A DNA stretch of 64,000 bases from Odobenus rosmarus divergens (GCF_000321225.1 NW_004450661.1:1874525-1938524); one strand, 5' to 3'. Positions 39,532 to 52,264 are shown, counted from the first letter of the stretch. Numbers and translations: made by a program. The notes: generated from the sequence alone by a model not told the origin.

Positions 39532-40854
39532 AAATATGAAGGGTGGTGACAGCGGTGGGTGGGGTGATGGAAGGAGAAGCATAATAAGGACACTTTTTAT
39601 TTCTAGTCAGCTTTTTTTTAATCACTTAAAATAAAATTCTTCATAGTTTCTCAAAAGGTAAGGGAGAAGGAAAATTGAGAGACCATTATATTTTATGAAC
39701 CCAAGATGGAGGAAAACCCTAGATGGAAGCAGCAAATTAAGGGCATTGGAAATGGAAGTAAAGCAGGTAGGTCAACTTTGAGGATCTTCGGTGGAACAGA
39801 AAAGAGACGTTGCAGGCGTGAGTTTGGAAATAAGAAGTGTGTTTAGCTGGCCGCAGTTCCGAAGCCTCTAGTTTATTCTTTGTTTATGCTTAACCTGCTC
39901 TCCAGCTCCCGGGTCTCCTTAGCACCCCAGTCTAGAGCCAGTGGCCAGACCACTCCCCCATCTCTCATTACTGTCTCTTTGGGACATCTACTCCAGCTTC
40001 CTGAAGCAAGATGGGCACTTAATCTGCCCGCTATCAAAAAGGAGAGAAGATGTGAAGCCCCTATCCCTGTGTTAGCAGGGCTTCTCTGGCATCCTGGGTG
40101 ACTGGCTTCTGCAGAGCTGTTAGAAATTCACCTGCATAATTTTCATAATCAGTGGGGTAAACAGACTTGTGGGCTTCTTTAGGAAGTTGGTCATTATTCA
40201 CAAACTTAGTCCTGTTGGAAAATGCCCCCCAACTTCTAAACAACTTTGCAGAGCATAATTTACTCCTGAACTCAAGAAGGCTAAAAAAGAAAAAGAAAAA
40301 AAAAAAAAAAAGCTATTTCTAACAGGTGTATCAAAGCTTAGAGATAAAGGAGTTTATCTCTAAGTGAGTCTTTTTCCTCTTTGTAATAATTTAAAAATCA
40401 TTGCTGTCTGTGGGTAGTTTATGGGTTTATCCAAACTGACTTTGTTCTATACAGAATTCCAAAAGATATATTAAAACAGAATTTAAAGAAGACTCTACTG
40501 ACACCTATGCTTGTTTCTGACTCTTAATTCCCAGCAGAAGGTCTTTAGGCCTTTGTTAGCCTTTATAACCTGGCCACTCCATTTGGCAATGATGGAGACA
40601 TGCTGGTCACGGAAGATGAGTTGATATGGATAAAGCCACATTGACACTTCTGACATCTTTCTTTTCCCCTTTTATGCCAAATATAGAAAAAGACTAAAAA
40701 AGCATGGGCTGAATGATACACTGGGGCAATAAGTATTGATGTAAGAAACAAATCAGGTAAAAACATAATAATTTTGTAAAGAGAATCCTTAAAAATGGAG
40801 GTAGGCTTTCAACGTCACATTGGTAAAAGATTCTCTTGGTCCCATCGTTGGTTT

Positions 40855-40985
40855 CCTCCAGTTTTATTGGGACATAACTGACATATAACGTTGTATTAGT
40901 TTAAAGCGTATAACACAATGATTTGATACGCATATATATTGAGAAATTATTTCACACGTTTAGTTATATAGTTAATAGTTTAGTC
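40855..40985 (-). repeat. Old L1 3' UTR fragment
   Basis: 'ttttattgggacataactga' followed by 'catataacgttgtattagtt' and 'tgatttgatacgcatatata' is the reverse form of a common L1M 3' UTR stretch. Confidence 0.65.
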
Positions 40986-41173
40986 ACATAATTAATTGGA
41001 TTATTTCTTTGATGGTTTTTTCCCCTTCGTTTCTATTCTTTTTTTTCCCAGATCTCCTGTTAATCAGGTGCTGGACTCCTAGACTAATCTAATTTTCTTA
41101 TTTTTCTCTCCAGTTTCTTCTTATCACTTTATGGGAGATTTCTTCAAATTTTATCTTCTATCCCTTTTGTTTT

Positions 41174-41362
41174 ATTTGAGAGAGACCTCATGCATGTGAG
41201 GGGGAAGAGGCAGAGGGAGGGGGAGAGAGGAGATCTTAAGCAGGCTCCACACTCAGCACAAGACCAAGCCCAATGCAGGGCTCAATCTCACACCCCTGAG
41301 ATCATGACCAGGGCTGAAATCAAGAGTCGGATGCTCAACCAACTGAGCCACCCGGGTGCCCC
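41174..41362 (-). mobile_element. SINEC
   Basis: Reverse orientation: degraded tail 'tatttgagagagacctcatg' to head complement 'ctgagccacccgggtgcccc'. Target duplication atcttctatcccttttgttt near 41153-41172 against atcttctattccttttgttt at 41363-41382 (19 of 20). Confidence 0.95.
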
Positions 41363-42232
41363 ATCTTCTATTCCTTTTGTTTAATTTTCATTCGATATCA
41401 TACTTTTCATTTCCATCAGTTTCTTGTTCACTAACTGTTGCTTTTTGATAGCATTCTGTTCTGTTCCATTGACATTGTTTTTTATCTTCTGAGGATATCA
41501 ATAATAGATATATTTTTAAGTTTTATTATCCCTGCTTGGTCTTTATTTCCTCATTTATTTGTGTTTGCCTGCCTTTCAGATTAAAAATACATGGTAATCC
41601 TTAGATGCCTGCTCATATTTAAGAGTGGTACCCTTGTGTGTATGAGTGGGGGTTGTCAACTATGAGAATTCACTGCAGGGTGACCTGGCTGGTGTTTGTG
41701 TTGAAGAAACTATGGTGCCATCAACTTTAGGATTGTCCTTTTGGACTTCTCTGAGTTCCTAAAGAAGTCCTCAATCTCCTGTCTGGAGAAGGATATTTGG
41801 GAGTCTAGATGCTTCTTTTTTTAAAGAATTCTGGTTCTGTGTTCTAAAGAAATATTGTAGAAATTCTTATTTGGATCTATTTATTAGGAAGAGTTTCACT
41901 TTTCTTCAGCTGCCAGTGTGTTATCCTTCTTTACCACAAAACCTAGAATAAGATTTCTGTTCACATATGATCCTCTTAGACTCTTCTATATTTGGAAAAT
42001 TAAAATCTTTCTTTCGGGGGAAATTCATGGTTATTCTGCCATAACAGATCATGTATTAGCTTGTTGATTCAGTGGTTCGATCCTGTTTAGTCACTTGCTT
42101 GTTTCCAGAAGGATTTCTTGTATTGGTGAAAATAAAGATGGTTGGGGAGGAGGGATATTTTTGTTCTTAAAACTAGAAATCTGTCCTGTGGCATGCAAAA
42201 GAAAGCAAATTATTTTTAAAAGAAAAAAATTT

Positions 42233-42421
42233 TTCTTTTTTTTTTTTTTTAAAGAGAGAGAGAGCATGAGCAAGTGGGGAGGAAGGGTGGAGGGCAGAGA
42301 GAATCTTAGACTCCACGCCTAGTACGGAGCTTGATGCCGGGCTCGCTCTCATGACCCTGAGATCATTACCTTAGCCAAAATCAAGTCAGACGCTTAACTG
42401 ACTGAGCCACCCAGGCGCCCC
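42233..42421 (-). mobile_element. SINEC, possibly with extra 3' sequence
   Basis: Reverse orientation: T-tract at 42236-42250, 'aaagagagagagagcatgag', head complement 'ctgagccacccaggcgcccc' ending at 42421. No duplication directly flanks this unit. A likely one pairs 41799-41817 with 42422-42443, about 410 bp left of the SINE tail (see findings). Confidence 0.93.
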
Positions 42422-43049
42422 TGGGAGGGGTCTAAATGCTTCTTGAGCAAACTTTCAACCTGTCCTATTCTTAGCCCACCCTTCACCTCACTTCTAATGG
42501 CACTGTTGTCATAATGCCTGAATCTTTGGGGAAGTTCTGCTGTAAATCAAATTATTGCTTAGATTTCCCTTCTGTCACCTTAGAGTTCAGCTTTCTTTGG
42601 TTTGCCAAGTCAATCACTGCTTTCTAGCTTTCCAATTTGTGTTACTCACCTCTCGTGCTCTTTTTCCTAATGCATTAATGCTCTAAAAGGACCTTTCCTT
42701 TGTTGTTGCTTTAGTGGGGTTTCAGGAGTGATCAGATACAAATGTGTGTGTTCAGTCAGCCATGTTTACTGACAGCCATACTAATGGTTTGCAAAGGCAA
42801 TTAGGAATTGCTGGCTCAGGCCCAAGGTGACCCCCCACAAAACTGAAAAACAGTTTCCAAATCTTCAAAGCCAAGAGCTCAGAGCAATGCGGTAATCATA
42901 AAAAATAACACAACCTAAAAATGGGTACCATCAATACTTGGCAAAAAAAGAAAATGAAGTCCAGTATAAGAGAAACAGCATGCAGAGAGGCCAGAACCAG
43001 GGTCTCTCTAACTCCAAGGCCATACTCCTCTAAATCACCTACTCCCAAG

Positions 43050-43215
43050 TTTCAGTGTGGGTCAGAATCACCTGGAGGACATTTGACACAGTTCTGGGCC
43101 CTTGACCCCAGGGTTCCTAATTCAGTAGGTCTTGGGTGGGTCCTAGAGAATGGATATCTCTAACAAGTTCCCAGGTGATACTTTACTGCTGGGAACTTTG
43201 AGAAGCATGGTACTA
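43050..43215. repeat. hAT-type MER element remnant
   Basis: 'gtcagaatcacctggaggac', 'cctaattcagtaggtcttgg' and 'caagttcccaggtgatactt' are phrases of a short Charlie-derived element. Confidence 0.6.
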
Positions 43216-43618
43216 TGATTTTCTATCCTCTTTCACAATTCATGTTTTATTTCAGACTATGTTGTCAAACTCTGTGGACATAAATGTTGGTTTTGATTTG
43301 TTCTTTATGGTCAAGGCCCGTTACATTATTCACCAATTTCTTTTTTTAGAGTAGGTTTAGACAGATCAAAAGGAGAGAGTTGCTTTTCTATAAAAAGCCC
43401 ATTTCCAGGATATAGACTATAATACTTACCCCCTCCCCTCCCTCCTTCCTTTTCCCTTCCCTGTTCCCCACTTCAACTCTATTCCCACCCTGGCTAGCCT
43501 GCCACCCCCACGCCTCATAGATGCCAACAGGAAAAACCAAGAAAGCAGAAGCCCTTTCCAATCCCTGCTTTTGAACCAGATAATGCCTCAAATTCAATAT
43601 CTATTAAGATTATGCCTT

Positions 43619-46615
43619 ACTGCTGCTTATTTTATTTTATTGTTTTAAATTTAATTTAATTTTATTATGTTATGTTAGTCACCATACAATACATCATTAG
43701 TTTTTGATGTAGTGATCCATGATTCATTGATTTTGTATAACACCCAGTGCTTCATGCAGTACGTGCCCTCCTTAATACCCATCACCGGGCTAACCCATCC
43801 CCCCATCTCCCTCCCCTCTAAAACCCTCAGTTTGTTTCTGAGTCCATAGTCTCTCATGGGTCATCTCCCCCTCCGATTTCTCCCCCTTCATTTTTCCCTT
43901 CCTTCTCCTAATGTCCTCCATGTTATTCCTTATGTTCCACAAATAAGTGAAACCATATGATAATTGTCTTTCACTGCTTGACTTATTTCACTTAGCATAA
44001 TCCCTTCCAGTTCCATCCATGTCGATGCAAATGGTGGGTATTCATCCTTTCTGAAGGCTGAGTAGTATTCCACTGTATATATGGACCACATCTTCTTTAT
44101 CCATTTGTCTGTTGAAGGGCATCTCGGCTCTTTCCACAGTTTGGCTATTGTGGACATTGCTGCTACGAACATTGGGGTGCATATGGCCCTTCTTTTCATT
44201 ACATCTGTGTCTTTGGGGGTAAATACCCAGGAGGGCAATGGCTGGGTCATAGGGTAGCTCTATTTTTCAATTTTTGAGGAAACTCCACACTGTTTTCCAA
44301 AGTGGCTGTTACAACTTGCATTCCCACCAACAATGTAAGAGGGTTCGCCTTTCTCCACATCCTTGCCAACATTTGTTGTTTCTTACCTTGTCAATTTGTG
44401 CCATTCTAACTGGTGTAAGGTGGCATCTCAATGTGGTTTTGATTTGAATTTCCCTGATGGCTAATGATGATGAACATTTTTTCATGTGTCTGTTAGCCAT
44501 TTGTATATCTTCTTTGGAGAAGTGTCTGTTCATGTCTTCTGCCCATTTTTTGACTTGATTATTTGTTTTGTGGGTGTTGAGTTTGAGAAGTTCTTTACAG
44601 ACCTTGGATATCAGCCCTTTGTCTGTCGCGCCATTTGCAAATATCTTCTCCCATTCCGTGGATTGACTCTTTGTTTTGTTGACTGTTTCCTTTGCTGTGC
44701 AGAAGCTTTTTATCTTGACGAAGTCCCAAAAGTTCATTTTTGCTTTTGTTTCACTAGCCTTTGGAGATGTATCTTGAAAGAAGTTGTTGTGGCTGATGTC
44801 GAAGAGGTTACTGCCTCTGTTCTCCTCTAGGATTGATGGATTCCTGTCTCACATTGAGGTCCTTCATCCATTTTGAGTTTATCTTTGTGTATGGTGTTAG
44901 AGAATGGTCAAGTTTCATTCTTCTCTATATAGCTGTCCAATTTTCCCAGCACCATTTATTGAAGAGACTGTCTTTTTTCCATTGGATAGTTTTTCCTCCT
45001 TTATCGAAGATGATTTGACCAGAGTTGAGGGTCCATATCTGGGCTCTCTATTCTGTTCCATTGGTCTATATGTCTGTTTTTGTGCCAGTACCATGCTGTC
45101 TTGGTGATCACTAGAAGCTGGTTCTTTGAAAGAATTAATAAGATCAATAAACCACTGGTCAGACTTATCCAAAAGAAAAGAGAAAGGACCCAAATTAATA
45201 AAATTATCAATGAAAGGGGAGAGATCACGACTAACACCAAGGAAATAGAAACAATTATTAGAAATTATTATCAACAACTATATGCCAATAAATTAAGCAA
45301 CCTGGAAGAAATGGATGCCTTCCTGGAAACCTATAAACTGCCAAGACTGAAACAAGAAGAAATTGACAACCTGAATAGGCCAATAACCAGTAACGAGATT
45401 GAAGAAGTGATCAAAAACCTCCCAAAAAACAAGAGTCCAGGGCCTGATGGATTCCCTGGGGAATTCTACCAAACATTCAAAGAAGAAATAATACCTATTC
45501 TCCTGAAGCTGTTTCAAAAAATAGAAACAGAAGGAAAGCTTCCAGACTCATTCTATGAGGCCAGCATTACCTTAATCCCCAAACCAGGCAAAGACCCCAT
45601 CAAAAAGGAGAATTTCAGACTGATATCCCCGATGAATATGGATTCCAAAATCCTCAACAAAATCCTAGCTAATAGGATCCAACAATACATTAAAAGGATC
45701 ATCCACCACGACCAAGTGGGATTTATCCCCGGGATGCAAGGGTGGTTCAACATTCGCAAATCAATCAATGTGATAGAACACATTAATAAGAGGAGAGAGA
45801 AGAACCATATGGTCCTCTCAATTGATGCAGAAAAAGCATTTGACAAAATACAGCATCCTTTCCTGATTAAAATTCTTCAGAGTATAGGGATAGAGGGAAC
45901 ATTCCTCAAGTTCATAAAATCCATCTATGAAAAACCCACAGCAAATATCATCCTCAGTGGGGAAAAGCTGAGAGCCTTTCCCTTAACATCAGGAACACAA
46001 CAAGGATGCCCACTCTCGCCACTATTGTTCAACATAGTACTAGAAATCCTAGCAACAGCAGTCAGACAACAAAAAGAAATAAAAGGTATTCAAATTGGCA
46101 AAGAAGTCAAACTCTCTCTCTTTGCAGACGACATGATACTTTATGTGGAAAACCCAAAAGACTCCACCCCCAAATTACTAGAACTCATACAGCAATTCAG
46201 TAATGTGGCAGGATACAAAATCAATGCACTGAAATCGGTTGCCTCCATATCTAGAAAGAGAAATTAGAGAAATAATTCCATTTACAATAGCACCAAAAAC
46301 TGTAAGATACCTTGGAATAAACCTAACCAAAGAGATAAAGGATCTATACTCTAGGAACTACAGAACACTCATGAAGGAAATTGAAGAAGACACAAAAAGA
46401 TGGAAAAACATTCCATGCTCATGGATCGGAAGAATAAACATTGTTAAAATGCCTATGCTACCCAGAGCAATCTATACCTTCAACACCAACCTGATCAAAA
46501 TTCCAATGACATTTTTCAAAGTACTGGAGAAAACAATCCTAAAATCTGTATGGAATCAGAAAAGACCCCAAATTGCCAAGGAAATGTTGAAAAAGAAAAA
46601 CTGCTGCTTATTTTA
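43619..46615 (-). mobile_element. L1 LINE with 5' inversion (twin priming), complete with target-site duplication
   Basis: Two L1 segments point in opposite directions. 43634-45112 is the 3' part on the minus strand: T-rich tail, 3' UTR, then ORF2 C-terminus with [17 protein letters not shown] and [16 protein letters not shown]. From about 45113 to 46599 is the preceding ORF2 part on the plus strand, ending [16 protein letters not shown]. The minus part starts VITKTAWYW, so the two abut in the L1 consensus with only about 16-18 codons missing. The duplication actgctgcttatttta occurs at 43619-43634 and 46600-46615. Read in the element's direction the cut site is TT/AAAA, the L1 endonuclease preference. 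Confidence 0.95.
45113..46599 (+). pseudogene. L1 ORF2 reverse-transcriptase fragment (inverted 5' segment)
   Basis: An open frame of about 390 codons begins [17 protein letters not shown] and carries the reverse-transcriptase core. It includes the [11 protein letters not shown] region, [11 protein letters not shown], the [17 protein letters not shown] segment and the catalytic FADD at 46121-46132. It breaks near 46230, where about 20 bases present in the L1 at 63820 are missing, and stops at 46265. A second frame (46239-46616) continues the domain as [20 protein letters not shown]. The endonuclease domain and ORF1 are absent because of 5' truncation, so no functional protein can be made. Confidence 0.92.
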
Positions 46616-47133
46616 ATGAGACTTAATTTCTTCATTTTTTTGAAGAGAAAAAGAAAAAAGATTCTTGTTATATGAATTTCCCTTACAATAAAATCACCAG
46701 TCTTATGATCCTTAATTCCCCATTAGCCAGCCATCTGATTAGGATGAACTGCTCATTAAGTCATGTGGCTGCACTGGTGGGTTGGGGGTGAAAGTCATTA
46801 ACACACACAACATTGGCATTCAGAGCTCAAAGGAGCCCAGAGACATCCTTTCACTTCTAAGACATTAATGAGATACAGCAAATAGAATCTAAAAAGCCAG
46901 AGAAGGAGCTCAGAAATGGAATCTTCTGCTTTCTAGGTCAAGCATAGCCCAGCAAATCCTGAGAGGTGAATCCAGTGACTTCTGCACCCACAGTATTATC
47001 TGATAAGGACAGGAAGATGGGGTCTTCTGAGTTATATCCTCTTGACTTCAAGTTCTGGCTCAAGCCACTTGGAGCTGTGTGGCCAGAGGCAAATTACTTT
47101 GCTGCTTTTTCCCTCCATTTCTGTCAGTCTGCC

Positions 47134-47161
47134 AAAAAAAAAAATATATATATATATATAT
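47134..47161. repeat. A-run followed by (TA)n
   Basis: Eleven A's then about eight TA units. Confidence 0.9.
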
Positions 47162-47781
47162 CACCTGCTCACTTCCCTGGGTTGTTGGGGGAACGAGATG
47201 CTGTGTGAAAGTACCCAGAGTACTCAGTTGGAACAAAGAGATCTTCAATGTTATAGTCTGTTTCAGCTATTGTCCTGGAGTCAAATGTCAGAACACACAC
47301 ATCAGAGGGCATTTCACTAAGACAGCCACGTGGAACAGGAGCCTGAACGGGAACTATTATCTTTTAGTTGCATAGATAAACTCAAAATTTATCATAATAG
47401 GAAAATCCTGCAGTCCAGAGAGAGGTTTTAAACCAAGCTCGTCCTGCAAAAACCGGGGCCTGCAAAGGAATCTCTAAAACCCCATAAAGGCTAAGAATTT
47501 TGACACATCAGCTGAAATACTGACTACGTGGTGATTCTGAATGAAGCTACTCCTAGATTGGGAAGGACTGAAGAATAAATGGAGGCATGCAGGAAGGCAG
47601 AGTGGACTTAAGTCCTTGTTCTGTGTCATCTGGCCCACATGACAGCAACACATCTCATTTTGTTCATGTAGTATTTTTGGTCTTTGCTGCTGTAAGTGCT
47701 CATGCTTATCGTAATGTGATAATGATGAGTGGGTGTGAGGATAATGTTTATATTGGCATGGTAACTGGCAACTAACTTTTA

Positions 47782-47973
47782 TTTTTTTTTAAATACATAT
47801 TTTTTTAAGATTTTATTTATTTATTCATGAGAGACAGAGGGAGAGAGAGAGAGAGAGAAGCAGAGGGAGAAGCAGGCTCCCAAGGAGCAGGAAGCCCGAT
47901 GCGGCACTCGATCCCGGGATCATGACCTGAGCCGAAGGCAGACGCTTAACCATCTGAGCCACCCAGGCGCCCC
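47782..47973 (-). mobile_element. SINEC
   Basis: Reverse orientation, from a T-rich tail at 47782 to 'ctgagccacccaggcgcccc' at 47973. Target duplication tggcaactaactttta at 47766-47781 and 47974-47989, 16 of 16, so a fairly recent insertion. Confidence 0.97.
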
Positions 47974-48169
47974 TGGCAACTAACTTTTAAAATCTTATTT
48001 CTTGTGTCTTGAAATCCATAGCTATGGATCTATCTCATTGTCTGGAAAGAAATGAGTAGTAACAAGGGGAAGATAAAAAAGTAACTACTAGGTGTCACGC
48101 TATAGTAGATCAACGCAGAGTAGGAGAACTCTGTACTTTGGATACAAAAAGTTACAATTTGGAAACGTG

Positions 48170-48345
48170 GTTTCACTACCAACCCCAGGATAATCATTCC
48201 TCCTCTTTAAATATCTTCATATAGACTAGAGGTAATAATTACCTTATAGTTTTTATTTTTTAGTAAGTGGGATAATGTATATAAAATGCTTATCAGAGTA
48301 CCTGGCACATAATAAAATGCTCAATAAATATAACAATAATTAACA
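48170..48345 (+). repeat. MIR SINE fragment
   Basis: 'tattttttagtaagtgggat', 'aaatgcttatcagagtacct' and 'acataataaaatgctcaata' follow the MIR 3' half. Confidence 0.65.
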
Positions 48346-49004
48346 GCAGGATGGTTAAGGACCATCTCTAGAGTCATCATTTCCTGGAAACATTCCTTCA
48401 CTAACTTAGATCATCTATTGTCTTAAGTCAACAAACATGAACTGAATACTCAGGCATGTCATGCGCTATGCTGGGAAGCAACATGGTGTAGTGAAGATAA
48501 CTTGGTCCCAGAAAGGAAAGAACACTATTGGCCCTGCCATTGTCAGGGAGCAAGAATTTCTGTCCCCTTCAAGGGTCCTTTCTAGCTGGACTAAGAATCA
48601 AATTGACATGAGACAGATTAACAAGAGAAAATCAAATTCAATAGGATACATACAGGGAATCCACCCAGACATGGCAATTCCAAAGGCAGATAAAATGAGG
48701 TCTGTATGTCATCCTGAACCAACAAGAGGGGGCAGGGGTCTGGGACTTCAGAGGAAAGGAAAGCACTTCACAGGGCAATAAGAGCAGATATTTGGTATGT
48801 TTGCCCTGCCATACAGATGGGTCACTCAGATAAAATTTATCTCTACTAATAACCATTACTCTGAGATTCTTCTATGGAGTTAAGGGAAGGGCAAGAGTTT
48901 CTCTTGAGCCCACAGGGTGTTGATTGTCATCAGCTCAAAATAATCTTCATGCCAAAGTGGCTCATCTTTGGGCGTCCTGCCCTTGGCCCCTACACCACGA
49001 ATTC

Positions 49005-49145
49005 AAGTCATAAAAGCCTCAGTTTCCTCATTTATAAGAGAAAGAACACAATCTCCTCCTCTCAGGATTTCTGTGAAGATTCAATGAATTAACATGACGA
49101 ATGCCAACCACAGTGCTGGCATAGGATAGATCCAAAATAAATCTT
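49005..49145 (+). repeat. MIR SINE fragment
   Basis: 'cctcagtttcctcatttata', 'tctgtgaagattcaatgaat' and 'cacagtgctggcatagg'. Confidence 0.65.
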
Positions 49146-49389
49146 AGTTTTCTTTCTTGACCCACCCAGTGTTAACATCCCTCCATCCAACACCCTGAGA
49201 CTCAGGTGCCCTCAGCCCTTGGCTTTGAGTGGGTACCTCCTACTGTGATGTGTAGGCTTGTGCTTTTCTTCAAACAGAAGACTTTCTGGAGTGCAGGAAA
49301 TATGGTGATCATTTCAGGGACATCTTTCTTCCTCTGCATTCAGTGGGTGCTCAGTAAGTGCTGTTCGCTAACTGTTGAAGAGACTGTCC

Positions 49390-49960
49390 CAAAGAGGGAG
49401 TTCAGGTTCAACTGTACAAGGTTTACAATGTGGGTGGGCTTTTTCCACACCCCACAATCATTTCTCCGATAACCGCTGGGTGTCCTACAATTCAACTCCA
49501 TTCTGAGACCCTCTGCCAGAGGCAGCATCAGATTCCACAGGTTCAGGGCTCAGCCCCACAAGACTGCCCCCACTTAAGATGTCATTTGCAAGTCCAGATG
49601 GCTACTTGTACTTCTAACGATGGTTCGCATGAACCCCTCCTTGGATTCGATTAATTTGCTAGAGGAGCTCACAGAACTCAGGAAACCTGTTTACTCACTA
49701 GATTCCTGGGTGATTACAAAGGATATTAAAGGACAGGAGTCAAGAGCCAGATGAAGAGATACACAGGGCAAGGCCCTGAACAAAGGAGTATCTGTCCTCC
49801 TGGAGTTTGGGGCCTGGCATTGCACTTGGAAGCGTTCTGGTTCACCAACCTGGAAGCGCTCCAAATCCTCCCCTTTTGGGTTCTTACGGAGGCTTCGTTA
49901 CATAGGCACAACAATTGATTAAATTATTGGCCATTGGTGAATGGAGACCCCTCTTCCCCC
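49390..49960. mobile_element. Ancient LTR-type remnant, family unresolved
   Basis: The segment with 'gctcacagaactcaggaaac', 'gccagatgaagagatacaca' and 'ggaggcttcgttacatagg' recalls a mammalian ERV-derived LTR. It is non-coding and heavily decayed. I cannot assign the family or the exact ends. Confidence 0.45.
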
Positions 49961-50209
49961 GCAGGAGGCTGGGGGTGGGGGAGGAGTGGGGGCCTGAAAG
50001 TTTCAACCCTCCAGTCACATGATTGGCTCTCCTGGTAACCAGCCCAGATCCTTAGGTGCTTCCAAAAGTCACTTCATTCATACAACAAGAGACACCTTTA
50101 TTGCTGTCGGCACAGGAAATTCCAAGGGTTTTAGAAGCTCTGTGCCAGAAACAGGGAGGAAAACCAAACATATATTTACTATTATAAATCATAATATCAC
50201 ACAAAGGCT

Positions 50210-50385
50210 TCACAATGTGGTCTCAAACCAGGAACATCACTTGCTTGGGCAGTTGGTAGAAATGCAAATTCTCACGCCCACTCCAAATCTACTGGATCCA
50301 AATCTCCGGGGGTGAGACCCAGGAACTTGTATCTCTTAAACTCTCCAGGTGATTTTGAGGCATCTTCAAGTTTGAGAAGCACTGT
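50210..50385. repeat. hAT-type MER element remnant
   Basis: 'gtggtctcaaaccaggaaca', 'agaaatgcaaattctcacgc' and 'tcaagtttgagaagcactgt' mark a short Charlie-type element with decayed inverted ends. Confidence 0.6.
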
Positions 50386-51959
50386 TTTATACCACAGGGA
50401 TCCCCACTATTTCCCTAATAAGTTGTAAGTATAATGCTCCATTCCAAGGGAGGAGGGTGGTCGGAGGGGGAAAAATACTGGGCCGTACTGAGGAAGCAGG
50501 ACGAGGCCAAGAAGGCAGCTAACCTTACCCCACTAGACAGAACAATGACGGCGAAGCCAGGAGAGAATGAGGGAATGATCCCACAGGTCAGTGGTTCCTT
50601 GATGCAGGGGACACTGATACGAACAGCTCACTCCACTCCGAACGTCCTACCGGCACTGTGTTCTCATTCCTCCCCAAGCTGAACAGCTATTGCCCTGAGC
50701 ACAGAAAGTGCCCCCGAAATCAGGGAATATAAAACACTCATACATTCCCTACTTTATAACAAGAAAAGCCTGAAAACTCTCACTTAATATCTTGCTAAGA
50801 ATAGCCCAAATTCCTCTACCATGCTGAAACTCTGCTGTGTTGGTGAATGTCACTTAACAAGCAAAATTCTTACAGGGGAGACAGAAGGTTATTTTCAGCT
50901 ATTTCTCATCTGTCGAATAAAACAACAGCTCCCACTCCACGGTAACCCATTTACCAGGCAGTCTGTGCCACCTCATTTCAACCAGTGTTTTAATAGCACC
51001 ACAGATAAAAGCACAGCAATTTCCACAGGCAATTACCTCTGCAAATGAATCAAGAAGGTCAGACACAGGTTGGAAAGGTCTCCAAATAATTTGCTACTTT
51101 CACTTATTTTGTGCTTGCTGAGTTTCTGACTGCAAAGAGACAAACAGTTACAGTTATACCTGGCTAAAAAGGTAGACTGGCTTGCAGGTTTTCCAACCCA
51201 AGTCTTACTTGACATCATAATGAGAGTCCTAAGTTTATATTTTGCCAATATGAGTCATCAAAGAGAATCTAGTTAACAAAGCCACTTAAAATGACACATA
51301 ATTTTTAAAGCCATTTAAACAGGTATGTTAACTTTAACTGGGCTCATTTTCCAATATAGTTATAACTCCTAAAGTTATAAGCTCTCAGAAAGTTCAAATT
51401 TTGGTTTTTCTTCTACATCTCAAAACAACTACAAAAAAGAAAAGAAATTTTTTTTTTCAAAAGGCACTACCATCACCATGGTGAATTAAATTGGAACAGC
51501 ACAATGACTGCACAAAATGTCTTTTAAAGAAATACCTCTTCCAATAATAGTAATAGAAAGAAATTAAAATCACTTTCTCCCCTGTTGACAACTCTGATCT
51601 CGGCACTTCAACATCTGGTGATTTTCCTCCTTGAACGACCCGCAGTGTTCGTTTTTCAAAGGCAGTGCTAGAATTATATGGTTGCTAAGTGACACCTTAG
51701 GTCATAGTGCCTCTCTCCACATTGCCTCCAGAGTAATAATTACCCCCGAATAATCATGCCCTACCCAGCTTTCTACTACACAGAATGCCAAGGAGTAGAG
51801 CAAATCATAAACTCTCATGCTGGACAGCGCTTTCCTTCTTTCGTGAGTCAGTGGTCCTCATTCCGACTCTGCTGTCCATCAGCTGTAAGCCAAGTGACTT
51901 CACCCCTTTGTGCCCAGGAGGCCCAAACATTTGTTTAAAAAAGGAATAAAAACAGTGAT

Positions 51960-52190
51960 AATAACAACTGGAACTTGTACAGCTTTTAGGATGTGCAAAT
52001 CACTGTTCTAATCATTTTGCATACACGATTTATTTATCTTAATGGTAGATACCATTGTTATCTTCCTTTTACTGATGCATCTGAGTCAAGAGTGTTTAAG
52101 TGACTCCGCCAGAGTCACACAGCTGGTAAGTGGCAGATGGAGGATTCACATGCAGGCAGGCTGACTTGGGAGCCCGCCCCACCACAGCAC
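51960..52190 (-). repeat. MIR SINE fragment
   Basis: Reverse MIR: 'aaatcactgttctaatcatt', 'cagagtcacacagctggtaa' and 'gtggcagatggaggattcac'. Confidence 0.75.
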
Positions 52191-52203
52191 CAGACGCCTC
52201 TCT

Positions 52204-52251
52204 CTCTTTTTTTTAAATTTTATTTTATTATGTTATGTTAATCACACCAGT
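52204..52251 (-). mobile_element. Ultra-short L1 3' end insertion (48 bp)
   Basis: A T-tract then 'tattttattatgttatgtta' and 'atcac', identical in pattern to the first bases of the L1 3' ends at 43650 and 23480. It is flanked by the duplicated cagacgcctctct at 52191-52203 and 52252-52264 (13 of 13). Only the tail and about 25 bp of L1 were copied. Confidence 0.85.
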
Positions 52252-52264
52252 CAGACGCCTCTCT

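Noticed and set aside
44486..44830. Cysteine- and phenylalanine-rich open frame on the plus strand
   Set aside because: Antisense translation of L1 ORF2.
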